A stretch of 64,000 nt of DNA from Acholeplasma hippikon (GCF_900660755.1 NZ_LR215050.1:806001-870000), one strand, 5' to 3'. Positions 1 through 9,362 are shown, counted from the stretch's first letter. A program made the numbers and translations. The notes: generated by a model from the letters alone, not told the origin.

Positions 1-916
1 ATTCACTAATGATATAAAACTCAACACCACCAAATCTAGCAACAAAGTCAGTTTGAGGGATACTTGTACGTAATAAATATGCCGTCATTTTTAATGCTTC
101 ATCACCAATATGATGGCCCATTGTATCGTTAATCATTTTAAAGTCGTCTAAATCGACTAAAATGACCGAAAATCCTTCTTTTGTTTTCCTTGCTAACTTA
201 AATGTCTTCAATGTAATAATCTAATTGACGTCGATTAAAGAGCCCTGTTAAATAATCATGGTTAATCTTCTTATTTTGTAGATTAACATATTTTACAATG
301 AGAGCTAATACAACTGAATGTACTGCAACTGGATAACCTTCAAAGAATATTTGTAAAACTAATCCAATCATTGGGATTAAGATGACAATAAGATACGTTT
401 TAATATGTTCATAAGTTAAACGTTTTTTGTACATTAAAATTAAGATCACAGTACCCAATAAAATCGTGAGGTTCAGTAATTCAGTTAACATGAAAACTGT
501 TCCTCTTTCATATGCATAGTTTGAAGATAATGTATATAAAAATCCAAATTTTAGATTAATTAACACGATAATTAAGTTAAGTCCTACAACGAGTAGTCCA
601 TAGTACCAAACATTTTTAAGCAATTTGTCACTTGAGTGAATTTGGTAATGAATATACATAAACCATAAAGTTGCAAGTAACGGATTTAATGCATAAAGTA
701 AGAAATTGCCCACTTGAGAAAAGATAAGCCCAAAATCAGTGTTTAATGTGTGCATTCTAGAAAAAATTTCAACTAAAACAAGTAATTGTGTTCCAAACAC
801 AAGGAAAAAAAGATTTTCTCCCCTGTATTTTTTAATTTATTTGCTCGCATTGAATATTTAATAGCAGCTAAAATTGTTAATGAGAATAAACCCATAATGA
901 AAGACGTGACGATCAT
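1..916 (-). pseudogene. Membrane GGDEF-domain protein (putative diguanylate cyclase), frameshifted and cut by the window edge
   Basis: The longest open piece (198-800) encodes at least five hydrophobic segments followed by the start of a GGDEF domain (HDYLTGLFNRRQLDYYIE). The coding sense continues in other frames on both sides. Upstream, an ATG at 916 preceded by AAGAGGT starts a membrane segment (MIVTSFIMGLFSL) that only joins the main frame if one base is changed near the A7 run at 805-811. Downstream, one base must be removed near 195-205 to read on into KTFKLARK...VILVDLDDFKMIND...ARFGGVEF. The signature is GGVEF instead of GGDEF, so a metal/catalytic acid position is altered. Diguanylate cyclases make c-di-GMP; this copy is probably inactive. 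The family call is firm; whether the two shifts are real decay or sequencing error cannot be told here. Confidence 0.75.
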
Positions 917-1069
917 AATATACCTCTTGATCAATTAAAATAAATTAAATTATTTTACATTGATGTTCCTTATAAATAAGTCTCCCCACTTATTTAAAGT
1001 TAATTTTTCGTATTAGTATATTATCATAAGTTAATATTTCAGTCACGAAAAGTGATACTTTTAAATAAA

Positions 1070-1093
1070 AAAGAGCCATTTTTTTGGCTCTTT
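1070..1093 (-). terminator. Intrinsic terminator after the BaiN-like gene
   Basis: On the minus strand AAAGAGCCA, an A6 loop and TGGCTCTTT are followed by a T-rich run. The hairpin starts inside the stop codon of the upstream flavoprotein gene. Confidence 0.85.
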
Positions 1094-2261
1094 AGTCTAA
1101 GTTTACATTGCTTCCTGCAGTAAAACCTGTTGAAAATGCTGAAGTAATGTTAAATCCACCTGTAAATGCGTTAATATCTAAAACCTCTCCACAAAATGAT
1201 ACATATGGATTTAATTTAGAACGCATCGTCTTTGGATCTACTTCTTTTACTTCAACCCCACCGTTTGTAACAAACGCTGCAGGGAAACCTCTGGTTGTAT
1301 AAGTAGTTGCTTCAAATGCTTTAAGCATTTTTAAGTACTCCTTACCTGATTTTTCCTTACAGAAATCAACTAAGCGTTTAGGAACATTATGTAATCTAAA
1401 TAATTCATCTAAGTCTTTTGACTGTTCTAGTTCACCTAAAGATACTTTAGGGATAAAGTCAATTGTAAGTCTAACTGGTTTATTTTCTTTTTCCAATAGG
1501 TTTAAGACATAGAATGATGCACGTAGTGCAGCAGGACCTGAATATCCGAAGTGCGTAATTAAAAGGTCATGCGTAATGGTTTTCTTTATCTTTTTATCAT
1601 CATAAACACTCACTGTTACATCTTTAAAAGATAATCCTTGAAGTGTTTTCTCATGAATAAATTCATCATTTGATACAAGTGGTACTTCGGCAGGTAACAG
1701 TTTAGTTATGGTATGACCATATTTTTTTGCTAACGTGTGCCCTGTACCATCACTACCTGTTTGTGGTAAAGTGATGCCCCCAGTTGCGATAATTAAGTGT
1801 TGATATTTTAATTTTTGATTTTCTATTAGAATTTCTTTTTTGTCTACATCTAAATCAGTTACATAACTATTTAATCGGACAGTGATACGTAACTCTTTTA
1901 TTTTTTCTTTTAAGGTATCTACAATATCTTGTGCTTTATTTGATTGAGGAAACATTCTAAAGTGGTCCTCTTCTTTTAACTTACAGTTCATCTTTTCAAA
2001 AAAATCAATAATGTTTAACGGACCAAAGTTATTTAGCGTTGAATATAAAAATCTTCCGTTTTTAGGAATATATTCAACAACTTCATCAACTGGCATTCTT
2101 GCAGTTACATTACATCTGCCGCCACCCGTTAATTTCATCTTTGTTCCTAAGTCTTTATTGCGTTCTACTAAAATGACTTCATAGCTTTTATTGTGCATTT
2201 TGGCTGAGATTGCAGCCATCATGCCTGCAGGTCCACCACCGATAATTACGATTGGATTCAT
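1092..2261 (-). CDS. NAD(P)/FAD-dependent oxidoreductase, HI0933/YhiN/BaiN family
   Basis: A flavoprotein of about 389 residues. The N-terminal dinucleotide-binding motif is IVIIGGGPAGMMAA, a second motif TGGGRCNVT follows at about residue 50, and LIIATGGITLPQTGSDGTG is typical of this family, as is the C-terminal CGEVLDINAFTGGFN with TSAFSTG. Family members include the clostridial bile-acid reductase BaiN and uncharacterised flavoproteins; the physiological substrate is usually unknown. I start it at 2261 (MNPIVIIGGG) because GAGGA lies 6 nt upstream of that ATG; the longer reading from 2273 would place the ribosome site inside the gene. It is followed by its own terminator and preceded closely by the amino-acid ABC operon, which may read through. 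Confidence 0.88.
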   Translation of the reverse strand: MNPIVIIGGGPAGMMAAISAKMHNKSYEVILVERNKDLGTKMKLTGGGRCNVTARMPVDEVVEYIPKNGRFLYSTLNNFGPLNIIDFFEKMNCKLKEEDHFRMFPQSNKAQDIVDTLKEKIKELRITVRLNSYVTDLDVDKKEILIENQKLKYQHLIIATGGITLPQTGSDGTGHTLAKKYGHTITKLLPAEVPLVSNDEFIHEKTLQGLSFKDVTVSVYDDKKIKKTITHDLLITHFGYSGPAALRASFYVLNLLEKENKPVRLTIDFIPKVSLGELEQSKDLDELFRLHNVPKRLVDFCKEKSGKEYLKMLKAFEATTYTTRGFPAAFVTNGGVEVKEVDPKTMRSKLNPYVSFCGEVLDINAFTGGFNITSAFSTGFTAGSNVNLD

Positions 2262-2294
2262 ATTATTCCTCATTCATCTATAATCTAATTCATA

Positions 2295-3041
2295 TTATAC
2301 ATGAATTACACGTTCTAAGAATTCTTTTGTACGTGGATTTTTTGCGTTGTTAAAAATTTCTTCTGGCGTATTTCTTTCAATAATCTTACCCTTATCCATC
2401 ACAATTAAGTCATCTGCTACTCTTCTTGCAAAGTTCATTTCATGGGTAACAATAATCATGTTCATACCTTGGTTAGCTAAATCTTGCATTACATTTAATA
2501 CTTCTAAAATCATTTCTGGATCTAAAGCTGATGTTGGTTCATCAAATAAAATCACATCTGGATTCATACATAATGATCTTGCGATTGCAATTCTTTGTTT
2601 TTGTCCACCTGATAACTGATTTGGATAAACATCCTTCTTATCAATTAACCCAACCTTTGTTAAGTAGTTAATTGAAATTTCAGTTGCTTCTGCTTCACTT
2701 CGCTTTAAGACATTCATTTGTGCTAAATTTAAGTTCTTTAAGACAGTTAAATGAGGAAATAAATGGAAGTTTTGGAAAACCATACCAACTTTTTGACGGT
2801 ATAAATTTAATTTAAAACCTTTTTCAAAAATATTCGTTGTATCTTTATAGAAGACTTCACCACTAGATGGCGTTTCCATTGCATTAAGCATTCTTAAAAT
2901 TGTTGATTTACCTGAACCAGAAGGTCCAATAATCACAGTTACCCCTTGATTAATTTCTACTGAAACATCATCTAAGGCAACTACACCATTTTTAAATTTC
3001 TTTGTTAAGTTATTAACAGTAAATAATTTATCTTTCATCAT
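2295..3041 (-). CDS. Polar amino-acid ABC transporter, ATP-binding protein (GlnQ/HisP type)
   Basis: ATPase subunit of 248 residues that powers amino-acid uptake at the cytoplasmic face. Walker A is GPSGSGKST (about residues 39-47), the Q-loop region is [13 protein letters not shown], the ABC signature is LSGGQKQR (about 143-150) and Walker B is [13 protein letters not shown], followed by the switch histidine in [10 protein letters not shown]. Length and motif spacing fit the PAAT family. It overlaps the permease gene upstream by 14 nt and is the last gene of the three-gene T-box-controlled operon, so its synthesis should follow availability of a charged tRNA. Which amino acid it moves is not decided by the sequence. 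Confidence 0.93.
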   Translation of the reverse strand: MMKDKLFTVNNLTKKFKNGVVALDDVSVEINQGVTVIIGPSGSGKSTILRMLNAMETPSSGEVFYKDTTNIFEKGFKLNLYRQKVGMVFQNFHLFPHLTVLKNLNLAQMNVLKRSEAEATEISINYLTKVGLIDKKDVYPNQLSGGQKQRIAIARSLCMNPDVILFDEPTSALDPEMILEVLNVMQDLANQGMNMIIVTHEMNFARRVADDLIVMDKGKIIERNTPEEIFNNAKNPRTKEFLERVIHV

Positions 3042-3705
3042 GCTTCCTCATTTTCTTTTCAACTAAGCCCATTAATCTTGCTGTGGTGAATGTTAATGTG
3101 AAGTAAAGGACTGCTGTAACAATATAAACTTCCATCATACGGTAAGTTCCATTTTTAACAATTTGTGCTGCATACATTAATTCTGCAATACCTAAGTACA
3201 TAAAAATTGATGTTTCTTTAATTAATGCCGCAAACTCATTACCTAAACTTGGTAAGATGTTTTTTAATGCTTGTGGCATCACAACATAACGCATCGTTTG
3301 ATGTTTTGTTAAACCTAAACTTAATGATGCTTCTGTTTGACCTTTATCAACAGATTGGATACCACCACGGATTAATTCAGCAATATAAGCACTCGCATTA
3401 ATCGTTAAGGCAAGCATACCAGGTATGAAGCTTGAAAGGTCAACCCCTAGGACAATCGTAATTGGTAATTTAACTAGGCTGTAAATAATTAAAACTTGTA
3501 CTAAAAGTGGGGTTCCTCTAATGATTTCAACATAAGCCTGTCCGATAAAGCTAATTGGTTTAATCTTGCTTAAACGCATAAATGCTGGGATAATCCCAAG
3601 AATTGAACCAATAAATACTGCGATTAACGCAAGTATCAATGTCATTAAAAGTCCATTTAATAATGTATATAGAAAATTTGTATCTAATAAAAAATCAAAG
3701 TTCAT
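3028..3705 (-). CDS. Polar amino-acid ABC transporter, permease (HisM/GlnP type)
   Basis: Inner-membrane subunit of 225 residues with about five hydrophobic segments. The EAA-type coupling loop that contacts the ATPase is visible as [34 protein letters not shown] (about residues 142-175), characteristic of the HAAT/PAAT permeases. A single permease gene is present, so the channel is presumably a homodimer. It lies 2 nt after the binding-protein gene and overlaps the ATPase gene, forming one unit. Confidence 0.92.
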   Translation of the reverse strand: MNFDFLLDTNFLYTLLNGLLMTLILALIAVFIGSILGIIPAFMRLSKIKPISFIGQAYVEIIRGTPLLVQVLIIYSLVKLPITIVLGVDLSSFIPGMLALTINASAYIAELIRGGIQSVDKGQTEASLSLGLTKHQTMRYVVMPQALKNILPSLGNEFAALIKETSIFMYLGIAELMYAAQIVKNGTYRMMEVYIVTAVLYFTLTFTTARLMGLVEKKMRKHDER

Positions 3706-3707
3706 AA

Positions 3708-4514
3708 TTAGCTATTTAAGATGATTGCATCGTTTACATATTGGTCCATCTTACCAGTTTCAATCAGTGATGCAATCACTTCGTTAATCTTTGAAACTAG
3801 TTCTTGATTTCCTTTTCTAACGGCTACCGCTGCTCCATCTTCTGAATTTCCGATTGTGAAGTTAGCGATCGCGTAGTCAGGTTGATTTGCAATGAACCCT
3901 TTCGCAACTGCAGATTCTAAGACTACTGCATTTACTTTACCTTGTTGTAAGTTGAATAATAAATCATTAACTGATTGTAAGAATAAGTTTTGTGCTGAAC
4001 CAAAGTTTTCAGTTGTTAGGTCTTGTTGGATAGAACCTAATTGTGCACCAACTTTAACTGTTGCAACATTTAATGATTCGATTGATGTATATTTATCTAA
4101 ATCAGTTTTCTTAACAACTACTGATTGTTGTGATTGGAAGTAGATATTTGAGAAATCAACTTGTTCAGCACGCTTAGCTGTTGGAGTTACTGCTGAGATA
4201 ACGAAGTCAACTTTTCCTGCTTCTAAATCATCTAAAAGGAAGTCAAATCCTCTGTTTAAAACTCTTAAGTTCTTTCCTAATGCTTTAGCAATTTCTTTTG
4301 CTAATTCAATATCGAAACCAACTAATTGAGTTTTATTGTTTTCATCAATGATTAACCATTCATATGGTGCATAATCAGCTGATGTACCTAATACCATAAA
4401 CTCTGTATATGATTCATCTAAGATGAAGTCAAATACTGTCGAACTTTCTGTTTGGCAACCTACTAAAGTCACTAAACCTAATACTACAAATAAACTTAAT
4501 AATAATTTTTTCAT
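3708..4514 (-). CDS. Amino-acid ABC transporter substrate-binding lipoprotein
   Basis: Protein of 268 residues with a lipoprotein signal peptide (MKKLLLSLFVVLGLVTLVGC, lipobox LVGC with Cys20), so it is tethered outside the membrane. The body is an SBP_bac_3 fold: MVLGTSADYAPYEW near the start, VGFDIELAKEIAKALGK, and VDFVISAVTPTAKRAEQVDFSNIYF, the usual order of ligand-contacting strands in cystine/glutamine/arginine-type binding proteins. A good ribosome site (AGGAGAGACAAAATG) is present. It is the first gene after the double T-box leader, hence its expression should rise when the cognate tRNA is uncharged. Specificity is unresolved. Confidence 0.92.
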   Translation of the reverse strand: MKKLLLSLFVVLGLVTLVGCQTESSTVFDFILDESYTEFMVLGTSADYAPYEWLIIDENNKTQLVGFDIELAKEIAKALGKNLRVLNRGFDFLLDDLEAGKVDFVISAVTPTAKRAEQVDFSNIYFQSQQSVVVKKTDLDKYTSIESLNVATVKVGAQLGSIQQDLTTENFGSAQNLFLQSVNDLLFNLQQGKVNAVVLESAVAKGFIANQPDYAIANFTIGNSEDGAAVAVRKGNQELVSKINEVIASLIETGKMDQYVNDAIILNS

Positions 4515-4561
4515 TTTGTCTCTCCTCTTTATTTTATTATTATTTTGTTAACTATGGGAAT

Positions 4562-4715
4562 AAAAAAATCCCTGGCATTTAATCATGCCAAGGACGAAAA
4601 TACTTTTCCGCGGTACCACCTTGATTCTAACCTTTTAAAAAAGTTAGCTCTTAAAACCGTTAACGCCAGTTATACGTTTAAACCTGATAGATGAGTTGGT
4701 GTGTGGTATTTAAAG
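4562..4715 (-). promoter_or_regulatory. T-box riboswitch module 2 (antiterminator/terminator unit without Stem I)
   Basis: Read on the minus strand this contains the stem IIA/B-like stretch ACTGGCGTTAACGG, the T-box sequence AAGGTGGTACCGCGG, and a terminator made of TCCTTGGCAT / ATGCCAGGGA (4585-4594 and 4569-4578) followed by T7. Only about 35 nt separate the previous terminator from the pseudoknot region, and I see neither the AGAGAG nor the GGTTGGTG Stem I signatures there, so this copy lacks its own codon reader. The UGGU bulge predicts a tRNA with discriminator A. Confidence 0.85.
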
Positions 4716-4954
4716 AAAAAGTCCCTAGACAAAATAAATTTGTCTAAGGACGAAAATAAACTTCCGTGGTACCACCTTAGTTCTAGGGAACCTAGCACTT
4801 TAAATCGTTAACGCCGACTTACGTTTAAACCTCATCATATTTCGATTTAAAAGCTCCAAAACACGTTCATAAACTTCCTTGACTGATTTGCACCAACCAT
4901 CAGCTCTCTTTACAATTATCATTTATTACTACTTTTTTTCATCGCTTGGGTAAT
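4716..4954 (-). promoter_or_regulatory. T-box riboswitch module 1 (with Stem I)
   Basis: A full leader on the minus strand: AGAGAG then GATGGTTGGTGCAA (Stem I distal loop), GAACGTGTTTTGGAGC (end of the specifier region), GTCGGCGTTAACG (stem IIA/B), the T-box AAGGTGGTACCACGG (canonical G changed to A) and a terminator GTCCTTAGACA / TGTCTAGGGAC (4741-4751, 4721-4731) with T5. The specifier codon probably lies at or just after GAAC (GUG Val is the simplest reading; CGU Arg or an overlapping AUG Met are alternatives). It controls the amino-acid ABC operon at 4514-2295. Confidence 0.88.
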
Positions 4955-4982
4955 ATTATATAACTTCTCAATCTTTTTTCAA
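4955..4982 (-). promoter_or_regulatory. Promoter of the T-box/amino-acid ABC operon
   Basis: On the minus strand TTGAAA (4982-4977), a 16-nt spacer and a perfect TATAAT (4960-4955) stand immediately before the T-box leader. Confidence 0.8.
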
Positions 4983-5073
4983 GAAGTTAACTTTAATTGC
5001 GTAAAAGTTATTCGATTTATTGAAAATTTTGTAAATCTACACAAATTGTTTGTTGAAAATGTTTATTTTTAAC

Positions 5074-6216
5074 TTATTTGCTTGTCTTCACGTCATTAAG
5101 CATGTTTAATAAACGGCTTAATACTTCGTTACTAAAGTTAGCATATGGCACACCATGGAAATCTCCAGTATCTGGATAATAATCTTGTTGTGCTCTTGCC
5201 CATGAAGTTAACCACTCATCATCGCCTTCATAATAAGCAATCGCATCATATGTTTGTTGTAGAGGTGTTGCATAACCAACAACTCCAGCATTTTCATATG
5301 CGTTATCTGGATTTAAGAAGAAATTGATGAATTCATGTGCTAAATCAACATGGCGTGCTTTTGTTGGAATAACAAACGCATCCATAAATGCCATTGTGTT
5401 TTCTGGAATATAGATGTCATATAATTTTTCATCGTAATTCATACCTTCATCTAAATCAACGTATAAAACATCTAAGAAGTCTCCAGTCCATACATACGCT
5501 AAATCTAAGTTGTTTGATTGAATATCTTTCTTTAATTGGTCATCTGCAAATACTGTGAATTTAGCGGCTTTTAATGTTTGACGTGCTAATTCAAGGTTTG
5601 TTAATGTTTGACCTTCTGAAACAGTTTCAGGTAATGATAATGGTGAAATATGATGATATAACATTGCAGTTGAATAAGCATATTGCGCAACATCATACAT
5701 ACCTACACGATTTGTAGGACGTTTTGATGGTTCAAAGTATGCTGCCCAACCATGTTCATGTAAAGCTTCTTCTAAACCAGCTACACGCTTGTTATACATT
5801 AATCCAAATGATCCCCAGAAGTAAGGAACAAAATAATCTCTATCTTCTACTTCCATGGTATTGATAATACCTTGAAGGCCTTGCATATATGGATTATTTT
5901 CTGGATCATAGTTTGATAATTTGTCAAATTGAATCGGTTGAATTAACTTTTCATCGACCATTTTTGCAATCATGTAATCTGAAGGTAAAACTAAATCATA
6001 TGCAGTTGTACCTGATTTAACCTTTGAGTAGAATAATTCGTTACTATCTGCAATTGAAATTGAAACTTCAACGTTAAATTCTTCTTCAAATGCTAAGACT
6101 AAGTCTTCGTTAATATATTCTCCCCAGTTTAGGATTAATAATTTTTGAGTTGTATTACAACTTGTTAAGAATAAAATTGAAAGAAAAGTAAATGCTAATG
6201 TTAAAATCTTCTTCAT
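5074..6216 (-). CDS. potD: Spermidine/putrescine ABC transporter substrate-binding lipoprotein
   Basis: Binding protein of 380 residues. The signal peptide ends in lipobox LTSC (Cys20). The mature protein opens with LLILNWGEYINEDLVLAFEEEF, the classical PotD/PotF start that carries polyamine-contacting aromatic and acidic residues; FVPYFWGSFGLMYNKR and AYVWTGDF are also family typical. It captures polyamines outside the membrane and delivers them to PotBC. It overlaps potC by 4 nt and is the last gene of the operon. No clear terminator follows before the T-box promoter region. Confidence 0.93.
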   Translation of the reverse strand: MKKILTLAFTFLSILFLTSCNTTQKLLILNWGEYINEDLVLAFEEEFNVEVSISIADSNELFYSKVKSGTTAYDLVLPSDYMIAKMVDEKLIQPIQFDKLSNYDPENNPYMQGLQGIINTMEVEDRDYFVPYFWGSFGLMYNKRVAGLEEALHEHGWAAYFEPSKRPTNRVGMYDVAQYAYSTAMLYHHISPLSLPETVSEGQTLTNLELARQTLKAAKFTVFADDQLKKDIQSNNLDLAYVWTGDFLDVLYVDLDEGMNYDEKLYDIYIPENTMAFMDAFVIPTKARHVDLAHEFINFFLNPDNAYENAGVVGYATPLQQTYDAIAYYEGDDEWLTSWARAQQDYYPDTGDFHGVPYANFSNEVLSRLLNMLNDVKTSK

Positions 6217-7070
6217 TTTTTCTTATTTCCTTTCTTAACAATGATTTGGTAACTTACTAACACAACTAATGTGAATAATGTTAATAATGTTGAGAATGCA
6301 TAAACTGATGGACTTAAGCTCTTTCTACCAATTGAACCATAAATCCAAATTGATAAGTTGTCAAATCCGTTACCTGTTGTATAGTATGAAATAACAAAGT
6401 CATCAATACTCATTGTTAATGCTAATAACATACCTGAGAAGATTCCGGCTTTAATTGCAGGAACAATTACTTTAACTAATGCTTTATAAGGTTTAACCCC
6501 TAAGTCAAGCGCAGCATCCATCATATTTGGATCCATTTCTTTTAGTTTAGGTAAAACACTTAAGACCACATAAGGTAATGTGAAGAATAAATGTGCTAAG
6601 ACTAATGTCACTGGCCCGAAAATATAAGGGAAAATTGGTAATAATAAACTAAATACTAACATTAATGAGATACCTGATACGATATCCGCATTTAAAATTG
6701 GAATGTTGTTTAATAAAACGATTTGTTGACGACGTTTTTTAGTTAATGCATGCATACCTACTGCAATTAATGTACCAAGTACAGTTGCTAAAATCGTAGA
6801 GATAAAGCTTGTCATTAATGTATTTAAAATTGCACTTCTTAAACTTCTAAGTTCAAACATATTGAAGTACCATTTTAAAGTGAAACTTTGGAATGAGTTA
6901 ATGTTTGGACTTGAGTTAACTGATTGGATTAATAACATTGTTGTAGGAATGTATAATGAGAAAACAATTAATACAACAGCAATTTTTCTAACCCATGCAA
7001 AGATATTTTTTAGTTTTGTTCTATCTTTATATCCGTACTCTTCAAGAGTAGCCTTTGGATAATTACTCAT
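6213..7070 (-). CDS. potC: Spermidine/putrescine ABC transporter permease
   Basis: Integral membrane subunit of 285 residues with about six hydrophobic segments (the first at about residues 28-50). The EAA loop reads MMDAALDLGVKPYKALVKVIVPAIKAGI, followed by the PotC-typical segment LALTMSIDDFVISYYTTG. With PotB it forms the polyamine channel. It touches potB (shared nucleotide in TAATG) and overlaps potD by 4 nt, so the four pot genes are translationally coupled. Confidence 0.93.
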   Translation of the reverse strand: MSNYPKATLEEYGYKDRTKLKNIFAWVRKIAVVLIVFSLYIPTTMLLIQSVNSSPNINSFQSFTLKWYFNMFELRSLRSAILNTLMTSFISTILATVLGTLIAVGMHALTKKRRQQIVLLNNIPILNADIVSGISLMLVFSLLLPIFPYIFGPVTLVLAHLFFTLPYVVLSVLPKLKEMDPNMMDAALDLGVKPYKALVKVIVPAIKAGIFSGMLLALTMSIDDFVISYYTTGNGFDNLSIWIYGSIGRKSLSPSVYAFSTLLTLFTLVVLVSYQIIVKKGNKKK

Positions 7071-7909
7071 TATAGTAATGTTTCTCCTTCCTTATCAACT
7101 TTGTTAACAATGAATAACGCTAAGAAGATAATCAGTAAGATAACAACAGATAAAATAGAACCTACGTTATAATCCATGTATCTAAATGATTGTTCAATAA
7201 TGTTACCCACTAAAAGGATGTTACCACTACCTAAGATTTCTGGAATCGCAAAACCAGACATTGATGGTAAGAATACCATGATAGAACCAGTTGCTACCCC
7301 TGTTAATGATAATGGAATGATCACTTTCCAGAATTTTTGCATATCTGTTAAGCCTAAGTCATGTGCTGCTTCTTCTAAAGCATATTCAATCTTTTCTAAG
7401 GCTGTGTAAATTGGCAGAATCATAAATGGTAAGTAAGTAATCACTAAACCAACGATAACTGCTAAAGGCGTACCTTTAAATGATGCAAACGTAATATTTG
7501 TATTAAAGATTTTGCTTAAGATATCAGCAATAATATTATTAGCATTCATTAGGTTACCTAATGCCTCTGTTCTAAGTAATAGATTAGACCACATTGGTAA
7601 GATAAAGATTGCTAAAATTAAGAATTTATTTTTAATTTTTGAACGGAATACAGTATATGCAACTGCATAACCTAGTACCATACAAATAATGGTTGTAATA
7701 ACTGCGTATAATAATGAGTTACCAATCGCATTTAATGTCGCACGGTCTAATAACACTTCCATTGGATAGGTAGTGAATTCATGATTTGAAAAATTTAAAC
7801 CTTCAGTGTATGAAAATGATAGGAAAATCATGACCAAGAATGGAATTACCGCAAGCACCATTAACCATACAACATAAGGAATGGATAATAATCTAAACGG
7901 CTTTTTCAT
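7070..7909 (-). CDS. potB: Spermidine/putrescine ABC transporter permease
   Basis: Permease of 279 residues with six predicted membrane segments. The EAA loop EEAAHDLGLTDMQKFWKVIIPLSLTGVATGSIMVFLPSMSGFAIPEILG is characteristic of PotB/PotH. The start lies inside the end of potA (17-nt overlap) with AAGG about 9 nt upstream. Together with PotC it takes up polyamines driven by PotA. Confidence 0.93.
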   Translation of the reverse strand: MKKPFRLLSIPYVVWLMVLAVIPFLVMIFLSFSYTEGLNFSNHEFTTYPMEVLLDRATLNAIGNSLLYAVITTIICMVLGYAVAYTVFRSKIKNKFLILAIFILPMWSNLLLRTEALGNLMNANNIIADILSKIFNTNITFASFKGTPLAVIVGLVITYLPFMILPIYTALEKIEYALEEAAHDLGLTDMQKFWKVIIPLSLTGVATGSIMVFLPSMSGFAIPEILGSGNILLVGNIIEQSFRYMDYNVGSILSVVILLIIFLALFIVNKVDKEGETLL

Positions 7910-9014
7910 CTTGACTAACCTTCATTAAATGAATTTCGTAAGCATCAATCGCTAAACCGATTTTATCTCCTACTTCATAGTTTTCATAAGTGTTAACCAT
8001 TAATTTTTGGTCTCCTACCATAACGTCTAATTCGTTATGAACACCTTTGAAGATGCTTGATACTACTTCACCAACTAATTTAGCTTTTTCAACTGGAACA
8101 ACATCCCAGTCTTCAGGACGAATCACAACATCCACTTTTTCACCGTTAGCGAATTTATATCCTGTACAATCAAAATCAACACCTAAGAAGTTAACAACAT
8201 CCTTTTTAACATATGTTCCTTCTAAGATATCTGATTCACCAATGAAGTTAGCAACATAACGGTTAACTGGTTCATTGTAAATTGCTTTAGGTGTACCTAA
8301 TTGTTGGATAACACCATCTTTCATTACAACGATTCTATCTGACATTGTCATTGCTTCTTCCTGATCGTGTGTAACGAAGATAAATGTAATACCTAATTTT
8401 CTTTGCATTTCTTTTAATTCATATTGCATGTTTTGTCTTAGTTTTAAGTCAAGTGCTGCAAGGGGTTCATCTAGTAATAAAATTTGTGGTTTATTTACTA
8501 AAGCACGTGCTAAGGCAACGCGTTGTTGTTGTCCACCTGACATTTGATTGATTTTTCTTGAACCAAAACCAGCAAGTTTAACTAATGCTAATGCATCAAC
8601 TACTGCTTTATCAATGTTTTCTTTAATTAATTTGTTAATTTCTTTCTTTGGTAAGTTTGCATCAATACCGAAGAAATTAATTAAAAATTCATTACTTCTA
8701 TTTTTTAATCCAAACGCAACGTTTTCAGCAACATTTAAATGTGGGAATAACGCATACTTTTGAAATACTGTGTTAATTGGTCTTGCATATGGAGGTAAGT
8801 CATTAAATACTTTTCCATTAATAATAATGTCACCACTATTAGGTTTTTCAAAACCACCAATCATGCGCAGTGTAGTTGTTTTACCACATCCGGAAGGTCC
8901 TAATAATGTGATAAATTCATTCTTATATATTTTTAAATTTAAATCTTTTACAATAAGTTCTCCATCGAACTCTTTTACAACGTGAGATAACTCAATTAAC
9001 ACGTCTTGGCTCAC
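7893..9014 (-). CDS. potA: Spermidine/putrescine ABC transporter ATP-binding protein
   Basis: ATPase with Walker A GPSGCGKTT, signature MSGGQQQR, Walker B ILLLDEPLAALD, switch His in FVTHDQEEAM, and a C-terminal TOBE-like domain (VVIRPEDW). A roughly 30-residue insertion (RSNEFLINFFGIDANLPKKE...) separates the Q-loop region from the helical subdomain; similar insertions occur in mollicute PotA proteins. I prefer the GTG start at 9014 (MSQDVLIELS) because GGAGG lies 8 nt before it; the ATG at 9029 would put that site inside the gene and has no ribosome site of its own. TTG at 9017 is also possible. First gene of potABCD. Confidence 0.92.
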   Translation of the reverse strand: MSQDVLIELSHVVKEFDGELIVKDLNLKIYKNEFITLLGPSGCGKTTTLRMIGGFEKPNSGDIIINGKVFNDLPPYARPINTVFQKYALFPHLNVAENVAFGLKNRSNEFLINFFGIDANLPKKEINKLIKENIDKAVVDALALVKLAGFGSRKINQMSGGQQQRVALARALVNKPQILLLDEPLAALDLKLRQNMQYELKEMQRKLGITFIFVTHDQEEAMTMSDRIVVMKDGVIQQLGTPKAIYNEPVNRYVANFIGESDILEGTYVKKDVVNFLGVDFDCTGYKFANGEKVDVVIRPEDWDVVPVEKAKLVGEVVSSIFKGVHNELDVMVGDQKLMVNTYENYEVGDKIGLAIDAYEIHLMKVSQDEKAV

Positions 9015-9330
9015 CAAAAAATCCTCCATAAATTTTTATTTTACGAATACTAATTATATATCATTTTTTAAATAAGTCTATCAAAAAACTTAATAAAAAA
9101 AATAAAAATTTTTTATGTTGTCTTTTTACACCGTTTTCAAAAAAGTATTTATTTATAAATAAATAAAAGGTTTATTTTCACATATTTTTCAAGCTTAATT
9201 TTCATCAAGATTTTTGTCGTTTTTTTTACGCTTTTGAAAGTTTTTTTACCTTCAGTTTTTAAAATGCCTTTTATTTTATGTGTAATAGATAGGCTAAACT
9301 AATAGTTTTTTTATCCTAAACCAAGAAAAA
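9015..9330 (-). promoter_or_regulatory. AT-rich upstream region of potABCD with probable promoter
   Basis: Roughly 300 nt without a gene. On the minus strand TTGATA is followed by an AT-rich stretch ending in GATATATAAT just before the potA ribosome site; a -10 of TATATA gives an 18-nt spacer and TATAAT gives 20. The rest is A/T-run DNA in which I see no RNA motif or ORF. Confidence 0.5.
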
Positions 9331-9354
9331 AGCCAAGTCATAACAAACTTGGCT
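9325..9354 (-). terminator. Terminator after the PgpA-like gene
   Basis: On the minus strand AGCCAAGT, an 8-nt loop, ACTTGGCT and a T6 run. Confidence 0.88.
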
Positions 9355-9362
9355 AGATTTTT

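Noticed and set aside
805-811. Programmed frameshift in the GGDEF gene
   Set aside because: A second break near 200 and the altered GGVEF site make decay or sequencing error more likely than programmed shifting.
973-995. AAATAAGT/ACTTATTT hairpin upstream of the GGDEF gene as a riboswitch
   Set aside because: Only an 8-bp AT-rich stem with no recognisable aptamer consensus around it.
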